From contig WSYH01001184.1 in assembly GCA_036426205.1 (NCBI GenBank), positions 58,729 to 122,728 on the forward strand: a stretch of 64,000 bases of DNA. Reading direction: 5' to 3'. The notes beneath the pieces are model-generated. The model was not told the DNA's origin. It was given only the letters and a program-made list of their open reading frames with translations, and searched no databases. This document shows, piece after piece, positions 22,753-34,118 of this stretch. This DNA is from Ascaphus truei. Lineage: Eukaryota; Chordata; Amphibia; Anura; Ascaphidae. How positions within the stretch are numbered: position 1 is the first letter of the stretch; every line of letters starts with the position of its first letter. The position numbers and the translations under genes are program-made.

Positions 22753-24633
22753 CTAATGCTTTGTAAAGGGGCATATTTATGTTTACTTCCCTTCCATCCA
22801 TTGCCCGTTTAATGCAAGATAAGATCTTGTTTGCCTTTGCACCTACTGCATGACTTTGGGCACTATTGCTAAGCCTGCTGTCTACAAGCACTCCTAAATC
22901 CTTCTCCATCAAGGATTCCCCCAATTTATCCCCATTTAATGTGTAAGTCGCCAGTTTATTCTTGCATCCCAAAAGCATATCCTTACATTTATCTGTATTA
23001 AACCTCCTCTGCCATTTACCTGCCCATGTTTCCAGTCTCTCCAAGTCATTCAGGAGAGAAATTACATCCTGCTCTGATTCTACTACCTTACACAATTTAG
23101 TATCATCAGCAAATATGGAGACTTTGCTCTCGCTGCCAACCTCAAAGTCATTAATAAACAAGTTAAAAAGCAGGGGTCCCAGTACCAATCCCTGAGATAC
23201 TCCACGCATGACTTTAGCCCAACCTGAAAAATTTCCATTTATGACAACTCTCTATCCTTTAACCAGTTTTCAATCCAGGTGCATACATTATTACCGAGTC
23301 CAATTTGCTTAATTTTGTACACCAACCTCTTGTGTGGAACCGTAACAAAAGCTTTTGCAAAATCGAAGTAGACCACATAACTGCATTACCCTGGTCTAAA
23401 TTCCTACTTACCTCCTCAAAGACACAGATAAGGTTAGTTTGGCATGACCTATCCTTCATAAATCCATGCTGACTATTACTAATAATTTTGTTTTCCATTA
23501 GGTATTCCTGAATATTATCCCGTATTAAACCTTCAAGTAGTTTCCCCACTATTGAAGTCAGGCTTACAGGTCTGTAATTCCCCGGTTGTGATCTAGCTCC
23601 CTTTTTAAATATAGTCACCACATCTGCTTTACGCCAATCTTGTAGTACTGAGCCTGTGGAAATGGAGTCCTTGAATATTAAATATAATGGTTTGGCCATT
23701 ACTGAGCTTAACTCCTTGAGAACTCTTGGATGTATACCATCGGGGCCAGGTGCCCTATTTACTTTAATTGGTTTCAAGCCACTTATGAACTTCTTCCTCA
23801 GTTAACCAATTGTTCATTAAGGCTGTGGCTTCCTCCTGCGGCACTACTATTGAAATTGATTCCTCCCTGGTAAACAGAAGCAAAGAATGTGTTTAATATC
23901 TCTGCTTTTTCCTTATCTCCAATAATCTGCCTGCCTATCTCACACTTAAAGGGTGCTATATTTTCTTTTCTCATTTTTTTGTTATTAAGGTACTTAAAGA
24001 ACATTTTAGGGTTGGTCTTACTTTCTATTGCAATCCTTTTTTCAGTATCCATTTTTGCTAATTTGATTGCCCGTTTGCAATTTTTGTTATGTGGCTTACA
24101 ATTCTGATACGATGTCTCCGTCCCTTCTGACAAAGAATCTAAACACCTTCCTCTTTTTGTCTATTTCCTCCTCTACCTGTTTATTTAGCCACATTGGTTT
24201 TGACTTATTTCTTTTATACTTACTACCCAAGGGTATACACTGATAAGTGTGCATTTCTAACAATGTTTTAAAGACTGCCATTTATCTTCTACATTTTTCC
24301 CTGCAAAAATCATCCCAATGTATTACTTGTAGATTAACCCTCAGTTTATTAAAATCTGCCTTTCTAAAGTTTAAGGTCTTTGTTGAACTCAAGTAATCTG
24401 TTTTTTGATAATTTATTTCAAATGAGACCATGTTATGATCACTGTTACCAAATGTTCCAGGACTTGAATATTTGTTATTACGTCTACATTGTTTGATATT
24501 ACCAAATCCAGTATTGCCCCTCTCCTGGTTGGTTTCTCAATAATTTGGGTCATATAATTGTCTTTAAGTACCGCCAAAAACCTGTTTCCTTTTGTTGTAA
24601 TGCTAATCTCATTGCCACAGTTCTTTTGTTATA

Positions 24634-26995
24634 CAGTTAGGGCCGGAAGTAATTGGACACTGACACAATTTTCAAAATGTTGGCTCTGTACGCCACCACA
24701 ATGGATTTGAAATGAAACAACCGAGATGCAATAGAAGTGCAGACTTTCAGCTTTAATTCAAGAGGTTGAACAAAAATATCGTATGAAATGTTTAGGAATT
24801 GCAACCATTTTCATACACAGTCCCCTTATTTCAGGGACTCAAATGTAATTGGACAAATTAACACAATCATAAATAAAATGTTCATTTGTAATACTTTGTC
24901 AAGAATCCTTTGCAGGCAATGACTGCTTGAAGTCTGGAACGCATGGACATCACCAAATGCTGGGTTTCCTCCTTTGTGATGCTTTGCCAGGCCTTTACTG
25001 CAGCTGAAAAACAAAAATATACTGTGCGCAACTAATTAACCTCTATACAAATAAGTGATAAGGTGCAATAACCATAACCCTTCTAATTTAGTAGCCCAAT
25101 AAAAAGCCACAAAAACCACAGTGAAGGTAATAAGAAATAATTCACATAACCGTGTAGTGAATGATGATGGCGTCTGCTGCTATAAAGACAGGGGGTGGCT
25201 CAGCACCCCCCAATACACTACAGAAATAGAAACAAAAAACAGCGCAAAACGCAAATAGTGAAGTAGGTAAATACAAGTGTGTATTAAATAAGGGATAAAT
25301 AATCTGCGTACATCAAGGCTGCCATCAGACTCACCTCCGTGTGTGACGGTTTTGATCGAGGAGCTTCACTAACTGCTCCAGTCCTTGCTGAACTATCTGG
25401 GGACCTCTGAGTGCCAATATCGAGTGTGGAGCGCAGCTGATCTGAAGGGAAATTCCCTATGGAGACACTGACAGTTTGAAGAGGAGTTCCTAAGTGAGTC
25501 CTGCATCATAGCTGCTGTTTAAAGCGCCCACTGAGAGAAGCAAGCATCTGACTCCCACACCAGCAGTCACCGAGTGGTAACCTGTGTGTTTTACACACTC
25601 AATGCTCAATTTTTTATACTTGATGTACGCAGATTATTTATCCCTTATTTAATACACACTTGTATTTACCTACTTCACTATTTGCGTTTTGCGCTGTTTT
25701 TTGTTTCTATTTCTTTACTGCAGCTGTCTTCAGCTGTTCTTTTTTCGTGGGTCTTTCAGCCTTAAGTTTTGTCTTCAGCAAGTGAAATGCATGCTCGATC
25801 GGGTTGAGATCAGGTGATTGACTCGGCCATTGGAGCATATTCCACTTTGCCTTAAAAAACTCCTGGATTGCATTCGCAGTGTGTTTTGGGTCATTGTCCA
25901 TCTGTAAAATGAAGCGCCGTCCAATCAACTTCGCTGAATTTGGCTGAATCTGAGCAGACAATATATCCCTATACACTTCAGAATTCATCTGGTCCTTCTG
26001 TCTTCTGTCACATCATCAATAAACACTAGTGATCCAGTGCCATTGTACGGCATGCATGCCCATGCCATCACACTGCCTCCACCGTGTTTTACAGATGATG
26101 TGGTATGCTTCGGATCATGAGCCGTTCCAAGTCTTCTCCATACTTTTTTCTTCCCATCATTCTGGTACAGGTTGATCTTAGTTTCACCTGTCCAAAGAAT
26201 ACTGTTCTAGAACTGGGCTGGCTTTTTTAGATATTGTTTGGCAAAGTCTAATCTGGCCTTTGTATTCTTGAGTCTTATGAATGGTTTGCACCTTGTGGTG
26301 AACCCTCTGTATTTGCTCTCGTGAAGTCTTCTCTTTATGGTAGACTTGGATAATGATATGCCTACCTCCTGGAGAGTGTTCTTCACTTGGCTGGATGTTG
26401 TGAAGGGGATTTTCTTTACCATGGAAAGGATCCTACGATCATCCACCACTGTTGCCTTCCGTGGACGTCCAGGCCTTTTTGTGTTGCAGAGCTCACCAGT
26501 GCGTTTGTTTCTCTCAGAATGTACCAAACTGTTGATTGGGCCACTCCTAATGTTCCTGCTATCTCTCTGATGGATTTTCTTTTTTTTTTGCAGCCTAAGG
26601 ATGCCCTGTTTCACTTGCATTGAGAGCTCCTTTGACCGCATGTTGTGAGTTCACAGCAACAGCTTCCAAATACGAATGCCACACCTGGAATCAACTCCTT
26701 TTACCTGCTTAATTGATGATGAAATAACGAAGGAATAGCCCACACCTGTCCATGAAACAGCTTTTGAGTAAATTGTCCAATTACTTTTGGTCTCTTGAAA
26801 AAGAGGGGACTACATATAAAAGAGATGTAATTCCTAAACCCTTCCTTCAATTTGGATGTGAATACTCTCAAATTAAAGCTGATAGACTGCACTTTAAGCC
26901 CATATTCATTATTTAACTGTATCTTGAATTTATTTTGGTACACAGCCGAAATAACATAACTTGTATCAGTGTCCAATTATTTCCGGACCTAACTG
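24634..26995 (-). mobile_element. Tc1/mariner transposon with intact ends
   Basis: Terminal inverted repeats begin CAGTTAGGGCCGGAAGTAAT and end with its near reverse complement 'ttccggacctaactg', flanked by TA on both sides. The minus-strand transposase is in pieces: N-terminal helix-turn-helix region with GRPRKATVVDD (26641-26207), a middle segment with GGGSVMAW-like sequence, then ILQMDNDPKHTAN and SPDLNPIEHAFHLLK (25988-25707), the D and E of the DDE catalytic triad. After the insert at 25007-25713 the C-terminus resumes. One frameshift near 26200 and the insert disable it. TIR conservation suggests moderate age. Confidence 0.92.
25007..25713. mobile_element. Foldback insertion in Tc1 transposase
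   Basis: 707 bp flanked by the 13-bp duplication TTTACTGCAGCTG (24994-25006 and 25714-25726). A 95-bp inverted repeat (25223-25317 against 25619-25713) ends exactly at the right boundary, and about 215 bp on the left is outside it. The architecture matches the inserts at 15509 and 19611, though the sequence differs. It lacks a clear 'gaaacgcg' motif. Confidence 0.75.
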
Positions 26996-26997
26996 TA

Positions 26998-27590
26998 TAT
27001 CTCCTGTAATGTCCCTTCGGTCTGCAGTATGTGGGTATGACCACAAGAAGTATTATAAGACGGTTCTATGAACATATTTATAATATCAAACAGGGTTTAA
27101 CCACTCATAGTGTGTCGAGTCATTTCCTTCAAGTATACCAACAAAATCCAAGAGGGCTCATTTGCAAAGCAATTGAAGCCCCCATATTTTCTTGGCGAGG
27201 TGGTAACTCTGTTAACCACTTCGCAAGACGCGAGTCTTTTTGGATTTACGAGCTCTGCACTTTGACCCCATTGGGATTAAATGTAGAATTCGATCTTAAG
27301 CCCTTTTTGGGAGATTCATAATACCATTAATTTATTATCCTCTTCCATTCCTCTATACAGGTTTATGTAGTTGTGATTTAGGTAGACAGTTCTCTTTATT
27401 TACACACACATATCTTTTTATTTCTGGTAGTGTACATTACACATTTTCTAAATTATTTTTGACATCTAGTCATTATTTAAGTATGTATCACAGTTGCTTA
27501 TTATTATGGTGCCGTACATTTTTATGACATTTTTATGACCTCCTTGAAGCCCTTCCTAGCTCTCAGAAGTCAGGAAAGGTGAAAAATAAA
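26998..27590 (+). pseudogene. Penelope-like element GIY-YIG endonuclease fragment and 3' UTR
   Basis: The frame reads CPFGLQYVGMTTRSIIRRFY near 27012-27071, the second half of a GIY-YIG motif, then EHIYNIKQG and the C-terminal RRESFWIYELCTLTPLGLNV typical of Penelope endonucleases, ending at 27319. A stop just before CPFG and the Tc1 insertion at 24634-26995, which falls between the two halves of the GIY-YIG motif, disrupt it. AT-rich 3' UTR follows to about 27590. Confidence 0.8.
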
Positions 27591-28148
27591 TATTGAATGA
27601 CTGCTGCCCTTTATTTATTCAGGCTTCCCTGAAGACACTGTCTGTTATAGTAAAGTCTAATCATGATGGGTCGTGTAGCAGGATTACTAGAATGTATCCT
27701 AAACACGCAATATGCCCTATCAAGTACCAGTCCCTTATCACAGTCACAGTATTTGAATTTAAGGGATTCTGTGCAGAGTTTCTTGAAGAATAAAAATGTA
27801 TCCCCCAAACTAACCAGTCTTTTAGAGATCCTAAGTAATCATTTTGACATGCAGTCTTCCTGCTCAGTGACTAATCGGAAGGTCTGCCAATTGCATTTTG
27901 CAAGTTGCTAACTCAACTTGAGTTGAATTGAACTTGTCCTTCAGATTTTCATATTATAGATTCCGTAATATCATTGCATTTAGATATTTTATTCCATATT
28001 CTACCCAGAAAGTAAATGGATTGGTTGTGAGATGGAGTGTGTTACTATTTATAGTGCAGTTTCTATTTTTGCGCTATTTTCAGATTTCCCAGGTACAAAA
28101 TGTACCGAATAGTCTCTGATTGTGGCCACCCACTAAACTCACTATTTA
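27591..28148. other. Unassigned intronic sequence
   Basis: No protein motif, terminal repeat or known repeat seen between the Penelope 3' UTR and the TA-flanked element. Short open frames on both strands overlap each other and look random. Confidence 0.5.
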
Positions 28149-28467
28149 CAGGGCGACCAACTTTATTTGAAGTTGGCTAGTTCCGCGTTTTTCGGAATAT
28201 CCCGGTGATGTGCGGTGTAGTAATGTTTTCTCCCGGAGTGTATTGCGTTATGTCGTGCCCGTGATTTAAGCATTTTATTCCCGCTGGCTGCAATACTGCA
28301 ATGCCGTGTAAAAACGCATGGGGGCGTTTGCGAGCTGTTGTCTCTGAAGTCTAATACCTTCGCGGTTCAACCTACAGTACACAGTCTGTGCGTGCGTGCG
28401 CGCTATATAGTAAAATTGCATATTTAATTTTATTTTACAAGTTATAAGTACAGTACTGTACTGTACA

Positions 28468-31400
28468 TGCTCGGACCCTGTTGGGGTGAAGTGAGGGGGT
28501 TCCTAACATCTGGGGGAAAATGAATTTTAATTCTATGGTGAGTACTGTCTTGTTGCCGTATTATTTTGGTGGGGCTGGCTGAGTACTTCTTTAGGGTGCT
28601 GACCATTACTGTACTGTACATTAAAACTTTTCTTTTTGTTTTATCTCAGAAAAGAAAACGGCTAATGGGGGGATTTCGATGGATAATATTGTACTGTATG
28701 CTGATGTTTTCCGGCCGTACAGTATACTGTGTAATAAACTCGAATAAATAAAACTATGCATTTATTCTACATGTTCAGTATCGTTTCATTATTTGTCTTC
28801 TACAGTATACTGTACAGTGGTATACAGTGCCTAACATCTGGGGGCAAAAAGAATTTTATTCCTAGGTGCCCTAGAACAGAAGTTCCCACGCCAATTGCCC
28901 GTGAACTTGACCGCGGCCCTAAGTAGTTCCCACGCCAATTGCGCAAATATAATGTAAAATAACCCGTTCTGTGGGTCTGAGCGGGTTGAAATTTACCTGG
29001 TCCTCATGCGGGAGGACCCTTGCCATAGTGGCAAAATATCAGCCTTCCAAGACCCCCGAAACCGGAGATACAAAAAGACAGTTTAAAAGCACATTACCAA
29101 AGTGGCTTTTTTTCTGCCATGCAAGTCAATGGCAGAAACTTAAACTTTAACATCACCCTGACTCCGTTCTGTTGCCACGACAGGGTCGCAATTTGCCATG
29201 CAATCCTGCCACAACTAGGACTTACATGGTCAGAATCGGAGCCCTCTAAGTCGAAACAGAACCGGAGTTGTGGGTTCCAGGTTTTGATCATATCTGACTT
29301 AGCCGTTCAAAGCTTTCTCCGCCATTGCGCTCAATGTAGGACCTCCTCGCCGGCGTGACCTTCTTCGCCGCCATTATGCTCGGGTCCTGTTGGGGGTCAA
29401 TGAGGAGGGGGTTCCATACATCTAGGGGCAAAATGAATTTATTTCTAGGTGCCTAGAACAGAAAGTTTCCTACGCCAATTGACCTAGTTCCTACGCCAAT
29501 TGCGCGACCAGGCAGTAAAAAAAACAGTGCAGCAAGCCTCTACATTTGTTACACTGTCAAAGGAGCAAATGGAAACAATGTGATGAAATTCAACATGTTC
29601 TTTTATTGGTGGAGTCAGTGCAAACCATTTATTTACAAATACTGTACAATGTTGAAAATTTAAAGTGCACAGCAATTCTAACCATCACCACACAATAATA
29701 CATACTGCAGCCTTATTAAATTCTTCTGCCACAAAACATTTTGGTGCATGGGGCAAGGGAGGTGTTAAAGTGACTTGCTTTTTATGTACGTATTGGGGGT
29801 TGTCTTTGGGAGTTTATTCATCAACATTATTTTGATGAACTGCCTTTTGAAAAAACACTGCTGTAACTATTTCAGCCACACCACCTCCAGAGTTTTAATC
29901 CCTCCCTGCAAAGCGTCCAACGGCTGAGTCACCCTAGCCTATCATCCCCCTCTCCACTGGGTCGTTGATCTTCTGCATATGCCATGGTGTCCTTAATCCG
30001 CCCATAGCGAGCACAGTACAAAACACTCAGCACGCCTGCGTCTAATCACACATCCCCCTCCCAACGCTAGAGGCCTGTTGTTTGAACGTAATGCTTTGGA
30101 AAAAAACCCCTGTCGATTTGAAAGTTGTAAATCTGATGTGCACAGCACTGTGAGAATTGAGAGTACCACATGAGACAGTATTATCCAGGTGTGAAAATAT
30201 TTGTCAGTCCACTAGGTTTACAGTCACATGTTTTTAATACAATACAGTACATTCTTTAATATCTTTAAAATAAAAATATATAAATTCTGTATATAGTCCA
30301 TAGTGGCAAATATCAGCCTTCCAAGACCCCCGAAACTGGAGAACAAAAGACAGTTTAAAAGCACATTACCAAAGTGGCTTTTTCTGCCATGCAATTCAAT
30401 GGCCGAAACCTAAACTTAACATCCACCTGACTCCGTTCTGTTGCCACGAGACGGTCGCAATTTGCCATGCACCTGCCGCATTTAGGACTACATGGTCACC
30501 GAATCTGAGCCCTCTAGGTCGAACAGAAACGGAGTTGTGGGTTCCAGGTTTGCTCATTCTGACTTAGCCGGTTCAAAGCTTTCTCGCCATTGAGCTCAAT
30601 GGTAGGACCCTCCTCGCCGGCGTGACCCTTCTCGCCGCCATTACTGCTCGGTCCCTGTTGGGGTCAAGTGAGGGGGTTCCTAACATCTAGGGGCAAAATG
30701 ATTTTATTTCTAGGTGCCCTAGAACAGAAGTTCCTACGCCAATGACTAGTTCCTACGCATTGCGCGCCAGGCAGTATAAAAACAGTGCAGCAAACCTCTA
30801 CATTTGTTACACTGTGAAAAGGAGCAAAGGAAACATGTGAATGCAATTCAACATGTTTCTTTATGGTGGAGTCAGATGCAAAACCATTTATTTACAAATA
30901 CGTACATGTTGAAACATTTAAAGTGCACAGCAATCTAACCATCACCACCACAATAACATACTGCAGCCTTTATAATTCTTCTGCCACAAAACATTTGGTG
31001 GCATGGGCAAAGGGAGTTGTTAAAAGTGACTGCTTGTATGTACTGTATTTGGGGTGTCTTTGGGAGTTTATTCATCAAATTATTTTGATGAACTGCCTTT
31101 TGAAATAACACTGCTGTTAACTATTTCAGCCAACACCACCTCCAGAGTTTTTAATCCCTCCTGGCAAGCGTCAATCGGCTTGAGTCACCCTAGCCATCAT
31201 CCCTCTCTCCATGGGTCGTTGATCTTCTGCAATTGCCATGTGTCCTTAATCCGCCCATAGCGAGCTACAGTACCAAACACTCAGCAACGCCTGCGTCTAA
31301 ACACAACCATGCCCCCTCCCCCAACGCTTAGAGGCCTGTTGTTTGAAACAGTAATGCTTTGGAAAAACCACTGTCGAATTGAAAAAATGTAAATCTGATG

Positions 31401-31965
31401 TGCACACGCACTGTGAGAATGAGAGTCACTGAGCAGTATTTCATCAGGGTGTGAAAAATATTGTCAGTCACTATGGTTTACAGTCACAGTTTTTAATACA
31501 ATACAGTACATTCTTTAATATCTTTAAAATAAAAATATATAAATTCTGTAATAAGTCATGTGGCAAAAATATCGCCTTCAAGACCCCCGGAAACTGGAGA
31601 TACAAAAAGACCGGTTAAAAGCACATTACCAAAGTGGCTTTTTTTCTGCCATGGAAGTCAATGGCCGAAACTAAACTTTAACATCACCCTGACTCCGTTC
31701 TGTTGCCACGAGACGGTCGCAATTGCCATGCATCCTGCCGCATTTAGGACTACATGTACACCGAATCTGAGCCTCTAGGTCGAACAGAACCGGAGTTGTG
31801 GGTTCCAGGTTTTTGCTCATTCTGACTAAGCGTTTCAAAAGCTTTCTCCGCCCATTGCGCTCAAGGGTAGAGGACCCTCCTCGCCGGCGTGACCCTTTCT
31901 CGCCGCCATTACTGCTCGGACCCTGTTGGGGTCAAGTGAGGGGGTTCCTAACATCTAGGGGCAAA
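28468..31965. repeat. 1268-bp tandem repeat array
   Basis: Units start 'tgctcgg.ccctgttgggg': 29377-30644 and 30645-31912 (each 1268 bp), with a divergent shorter first copy (28468-29376) and about 50 bp of a next one (31913-31965). The two full copies differ mostly by one-base insertions and deletions, with few substitutions. This is unusual for biological divergence and suggests unpolished long-read sequence. A possible coding trace (RYGRIKDTWQLQKINDP, minus strand, about 31210-31260) appears when indels are ignored. Confidence 0.8.
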
Positions 31966-32436
31966 ATGAATTGCTTAGGTACATGCAAGCTTCATCAAAA
32001 CTGCACGCCAAATTCAGCTCAGGCTCAGGGTTGTCACTGACAGTGGGACCGTCATTGGAAGCCGGTGCTGGTGCTGGTGCTGGTGCATTGCTTGTCAGCG
32101 ACTGTCGCTTCTTAGTTGGTTTTAACACGACCCTTTGCCTTTTGCCGCCTCCATGATCATAGATACGGGAAAAATCCGGTGACACACACCAATATCCTCC
32201 AACGAATTGAGGCTCAATACGGTGAAAACAGGGGTCACTACATAACCTTTTCCTTACTGCACGCTTCCACGTATGAGGAGTTGGCGAAAATTTGTAAAAG
32301 TCATAGTTTTCGATAAAATACTGATAAATTTGAGCAACTGTTGCCAACTTATCCTCTGTTGCATTAATCGCGGCCCATATCAAATACGCGTACTTCTGTC
32401 AGGTTTTTGGAAAGTGGGCTGCACTTGAACACTCAT
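31955..32436 (-). CDS. Divergent forkhead (winged-helix) protein inside DNA element
   Basis: The ATG at 32436-32434 opens MSVQVQPTFQKPDR. After an apparent one-base frame break near 32395, the frame reads YAYLIWAAINATEDKLATV, then AQIYQYFIENYDFYKF, TWKRAVRKRLCSDPCFHRIE and FVGGYWCVSPDFSRIYDHGG. These match the forkhead pattern: K-P...Y-x-x-L-I before helix 1, I-Y-x-[FY]-[FI] before helix 3, W-[KQ]-x-x-[VI]-R-x-x-L in the recognition helix, C/S-F wing, and G-x-Y-W. The usual recognition 'NSIRHNLS' is strongly altered (RAVRKRLC). A basic then Ala-Pro-rich tail ends at a stop at 31955-31957. About 160 residues in total. An alternative is that the frame begins at a splice acceptor ending 'cctgacag' just upstream of AAGTACGCG. 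No close host Fox gene is recognised. Confidence 0.6.
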
Positions 32437-32844
32437 GGTGGGTCTCTGCAGAATAGTGTAACACAAACTGAAACTGGTCTTTGTCTTTCTTTAATATGAA
32501 AAGCCTAAATTGATACATTTTTGCAACCTCTTCCTTCAGTCTCAAGGCCATGGCCAAGTTACAATAGCACACTGTGGTACGGTATCTTTTTTAAACGAAA
32601 CACCTGCAAGCCGACACATTACTGATTCGGCACATTACAATTCATGAATTTCTGCCATCTGGCGGACACGCGAAGCATTGCAGCCTATTAAAATTCGAAC
32701 CATTATCAATAAACACATCAACAGCGCATCAGCCGGGCATGACCCTGGCTGGGAGCCCGGCATGCTCCGGGTGAACAGCGTGGCATTCCAGGAACATGCC
32801 AGGTACAAGCCGGTGATTACTTCGAATAAAAGCTGCCGCTGCTG

Positions 32845-33835
32845 TATTTTGTTTTGACATACTACTTACAGGGCACTAACGGTCTAGCCCTCATATATTG
32901 GTATAGGGCTGCTGTGCCCTAGGTGTGTCACTGTGCTTATCTTCTTCCTTGCCACCCTCGTTAAATTAGAATTGCAATGTGTAATGACTGTAAATATAGG
33001 ATCCTAACCATATCCTGACTGTTTGGGATAACATCATTATCATTAGACAGACTAATGTTATGTGGCTCGTTATCCCCCACCATTATTGATTTCCATGTCC
33101 CTTTGTACTCTTTAGTTCAAGATGTCTTTGGTATTCCATTCCCCTGCTGTGTGCATCCACATCCTCTGACTGACCTCCCTGTCTAACGCTCACCATCATA
33201 CAGTACATAACTATAAATATAGGATCTCTCCCAAGTATAATTTAATAATGGTTGAACTTGTTGGATTTATGTATTTTTTCAACCTAATCTACTATGTATG
33301 TAAAAGTCCAGTCTATTCTGAAAAAAATATATAAAATAAATAAGTAAACACATTTGAAGTGAGACTGCTGCAGCACCACTGCAATTCTCTGTCACATTAC
33401 AATTCTGGGTTCCCCCTAACCCTTGATCACACAGAGAGAGAGACAGATAAAATCACACTCACACTTTCTAGCAAGATTAACTACTATGTAAATGTCAAGT
33501 GGGAGGCAAGAGTGAAAAGAGCCTTTGCTTACTTTTCTTAGGATAAGCTAATGGAGCAGGAAACGATTTGCTTAAATAAGGTGCTTTTGAGGTTGGACAC
33601 TATTGGGAGCCCTAAGGGGATAGAGCCACCTGGTCCATATCGTCCCGCACCTTACTTCTTCTGCCACATTTAATGATTTGCCATTTTTTCTGGACTTGGG
33701 TCAACTAGTCTCAACCTGAAGTACAGTCTATTTAAACTAGATAACCGGATATGCTAAAGGTGAAGGTTGTGTGGCATTATGTCTCAGCACTAGTTCCCAT
33801 ATCTTACCGAAACATACTGTACAGTCATCAGGGAG
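32845..33835. other. Intronic sequence with CR1 3' trace
   Basis: Mostly unassigned. At 33240-33305 the plus strand has the CR1 3' terminus ('ggttgaacttgttgg' ... 'ttcaacctaatctactatg'), so some of 33000-33305 is a decayed plus-strand CR1 tail. I see nothing else up to the SINE. Confidence 0.5.
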
Positions 33836-34118
33836 AAACAATGGCTCATTGAATAAAGACACTGACTGTAAACAATGACACAGAGTTTGAATCAGGGGAA
33901 CCTGATTCAATTTCCGGTGTCCGTTCCTTGCCAACTTGGGAAAGTTACTTTATCTTCCTGTGCCTTAGGCACCAAAACATATTATAAACTCACCTGGACA
34001 GAGACTGTGTCTGTAAAATGTTATGTGCTGCATACTGCACATTATACTGTAATTATGAAGAGCATTGAGTCCCATTGGGAGAAAAGAGTTATATGAAATA
34101 AAGTTGTTATTATTAAAG
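33835..34118 (+). mobile_element. tRNA-derived SINE
   Basis: The head has an A-box-like 'tggctcattgaataaagaca' and a B-box-like 'gagtttgaatcaggg'. It is followed by the phrase 'cttgggaaagttacttta' type body, 'tgtgccttaggcaccaaa', and a simple 'ttattatta' tail at 34108-34118. This order (Pol III promoter boxes, tRNA-unrelated body, short-repeat tail) is that of a tRNA SINE. The copy is divergent. Confidence 0.7.

Larger units (their letters stand above)
19237..24630 (-). mobile_element. CR1-type LINE, one copy in three pieces
   Basis: On the minus strand from 24630: endonuclease C-terminal part with SDHNMVSF near 24440; linker; RT with NRAPGPDGIHPRVLKELSS and NYRPVSLTSIVGKLLEGLI (23777-23400); 'GVSQGLVLGPLLFNLFINDF' and FADDTKL (23209-23095); C-terminal domain to 22753; continuation 21214-20884; final FTVRAIKMWNSLP (19594 area); and the 3' terminus with 'ttacatag' repeats at 19237-19262. 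Two later insertions (19611-20867, 21215-22752) split it. RT frames are broken by frameshifts. Confidence 0.85.
28149..32844 (-). mobile_element. 4.7-kb TA-flanked DNA element carrying a forkhead-domain reading frame
   Basis: Left end CAGGGCGACCAACTTTATT and right end (reverse) CAGCAGCGGCAGCTTTTATT form an imperfect inverted repeat; both are followed outward by TA. The first ~190 bp and last ~230 bp align with the two halves of the 395-399 bp MITEs at 39616, 51966 and 60089 (for example 'gcattttattcccgctggct' and 'ttacaattcatgaatt' then 'tgccatctgg'). The interior holds 1268-bp tandem repeats and, near the right end on the minus strand, a divergent forkhead frame. No DDE transposase was found, so mobility in trans is likely. 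Treating it as one element is an inference from matching ends. Confidence 0.6.
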
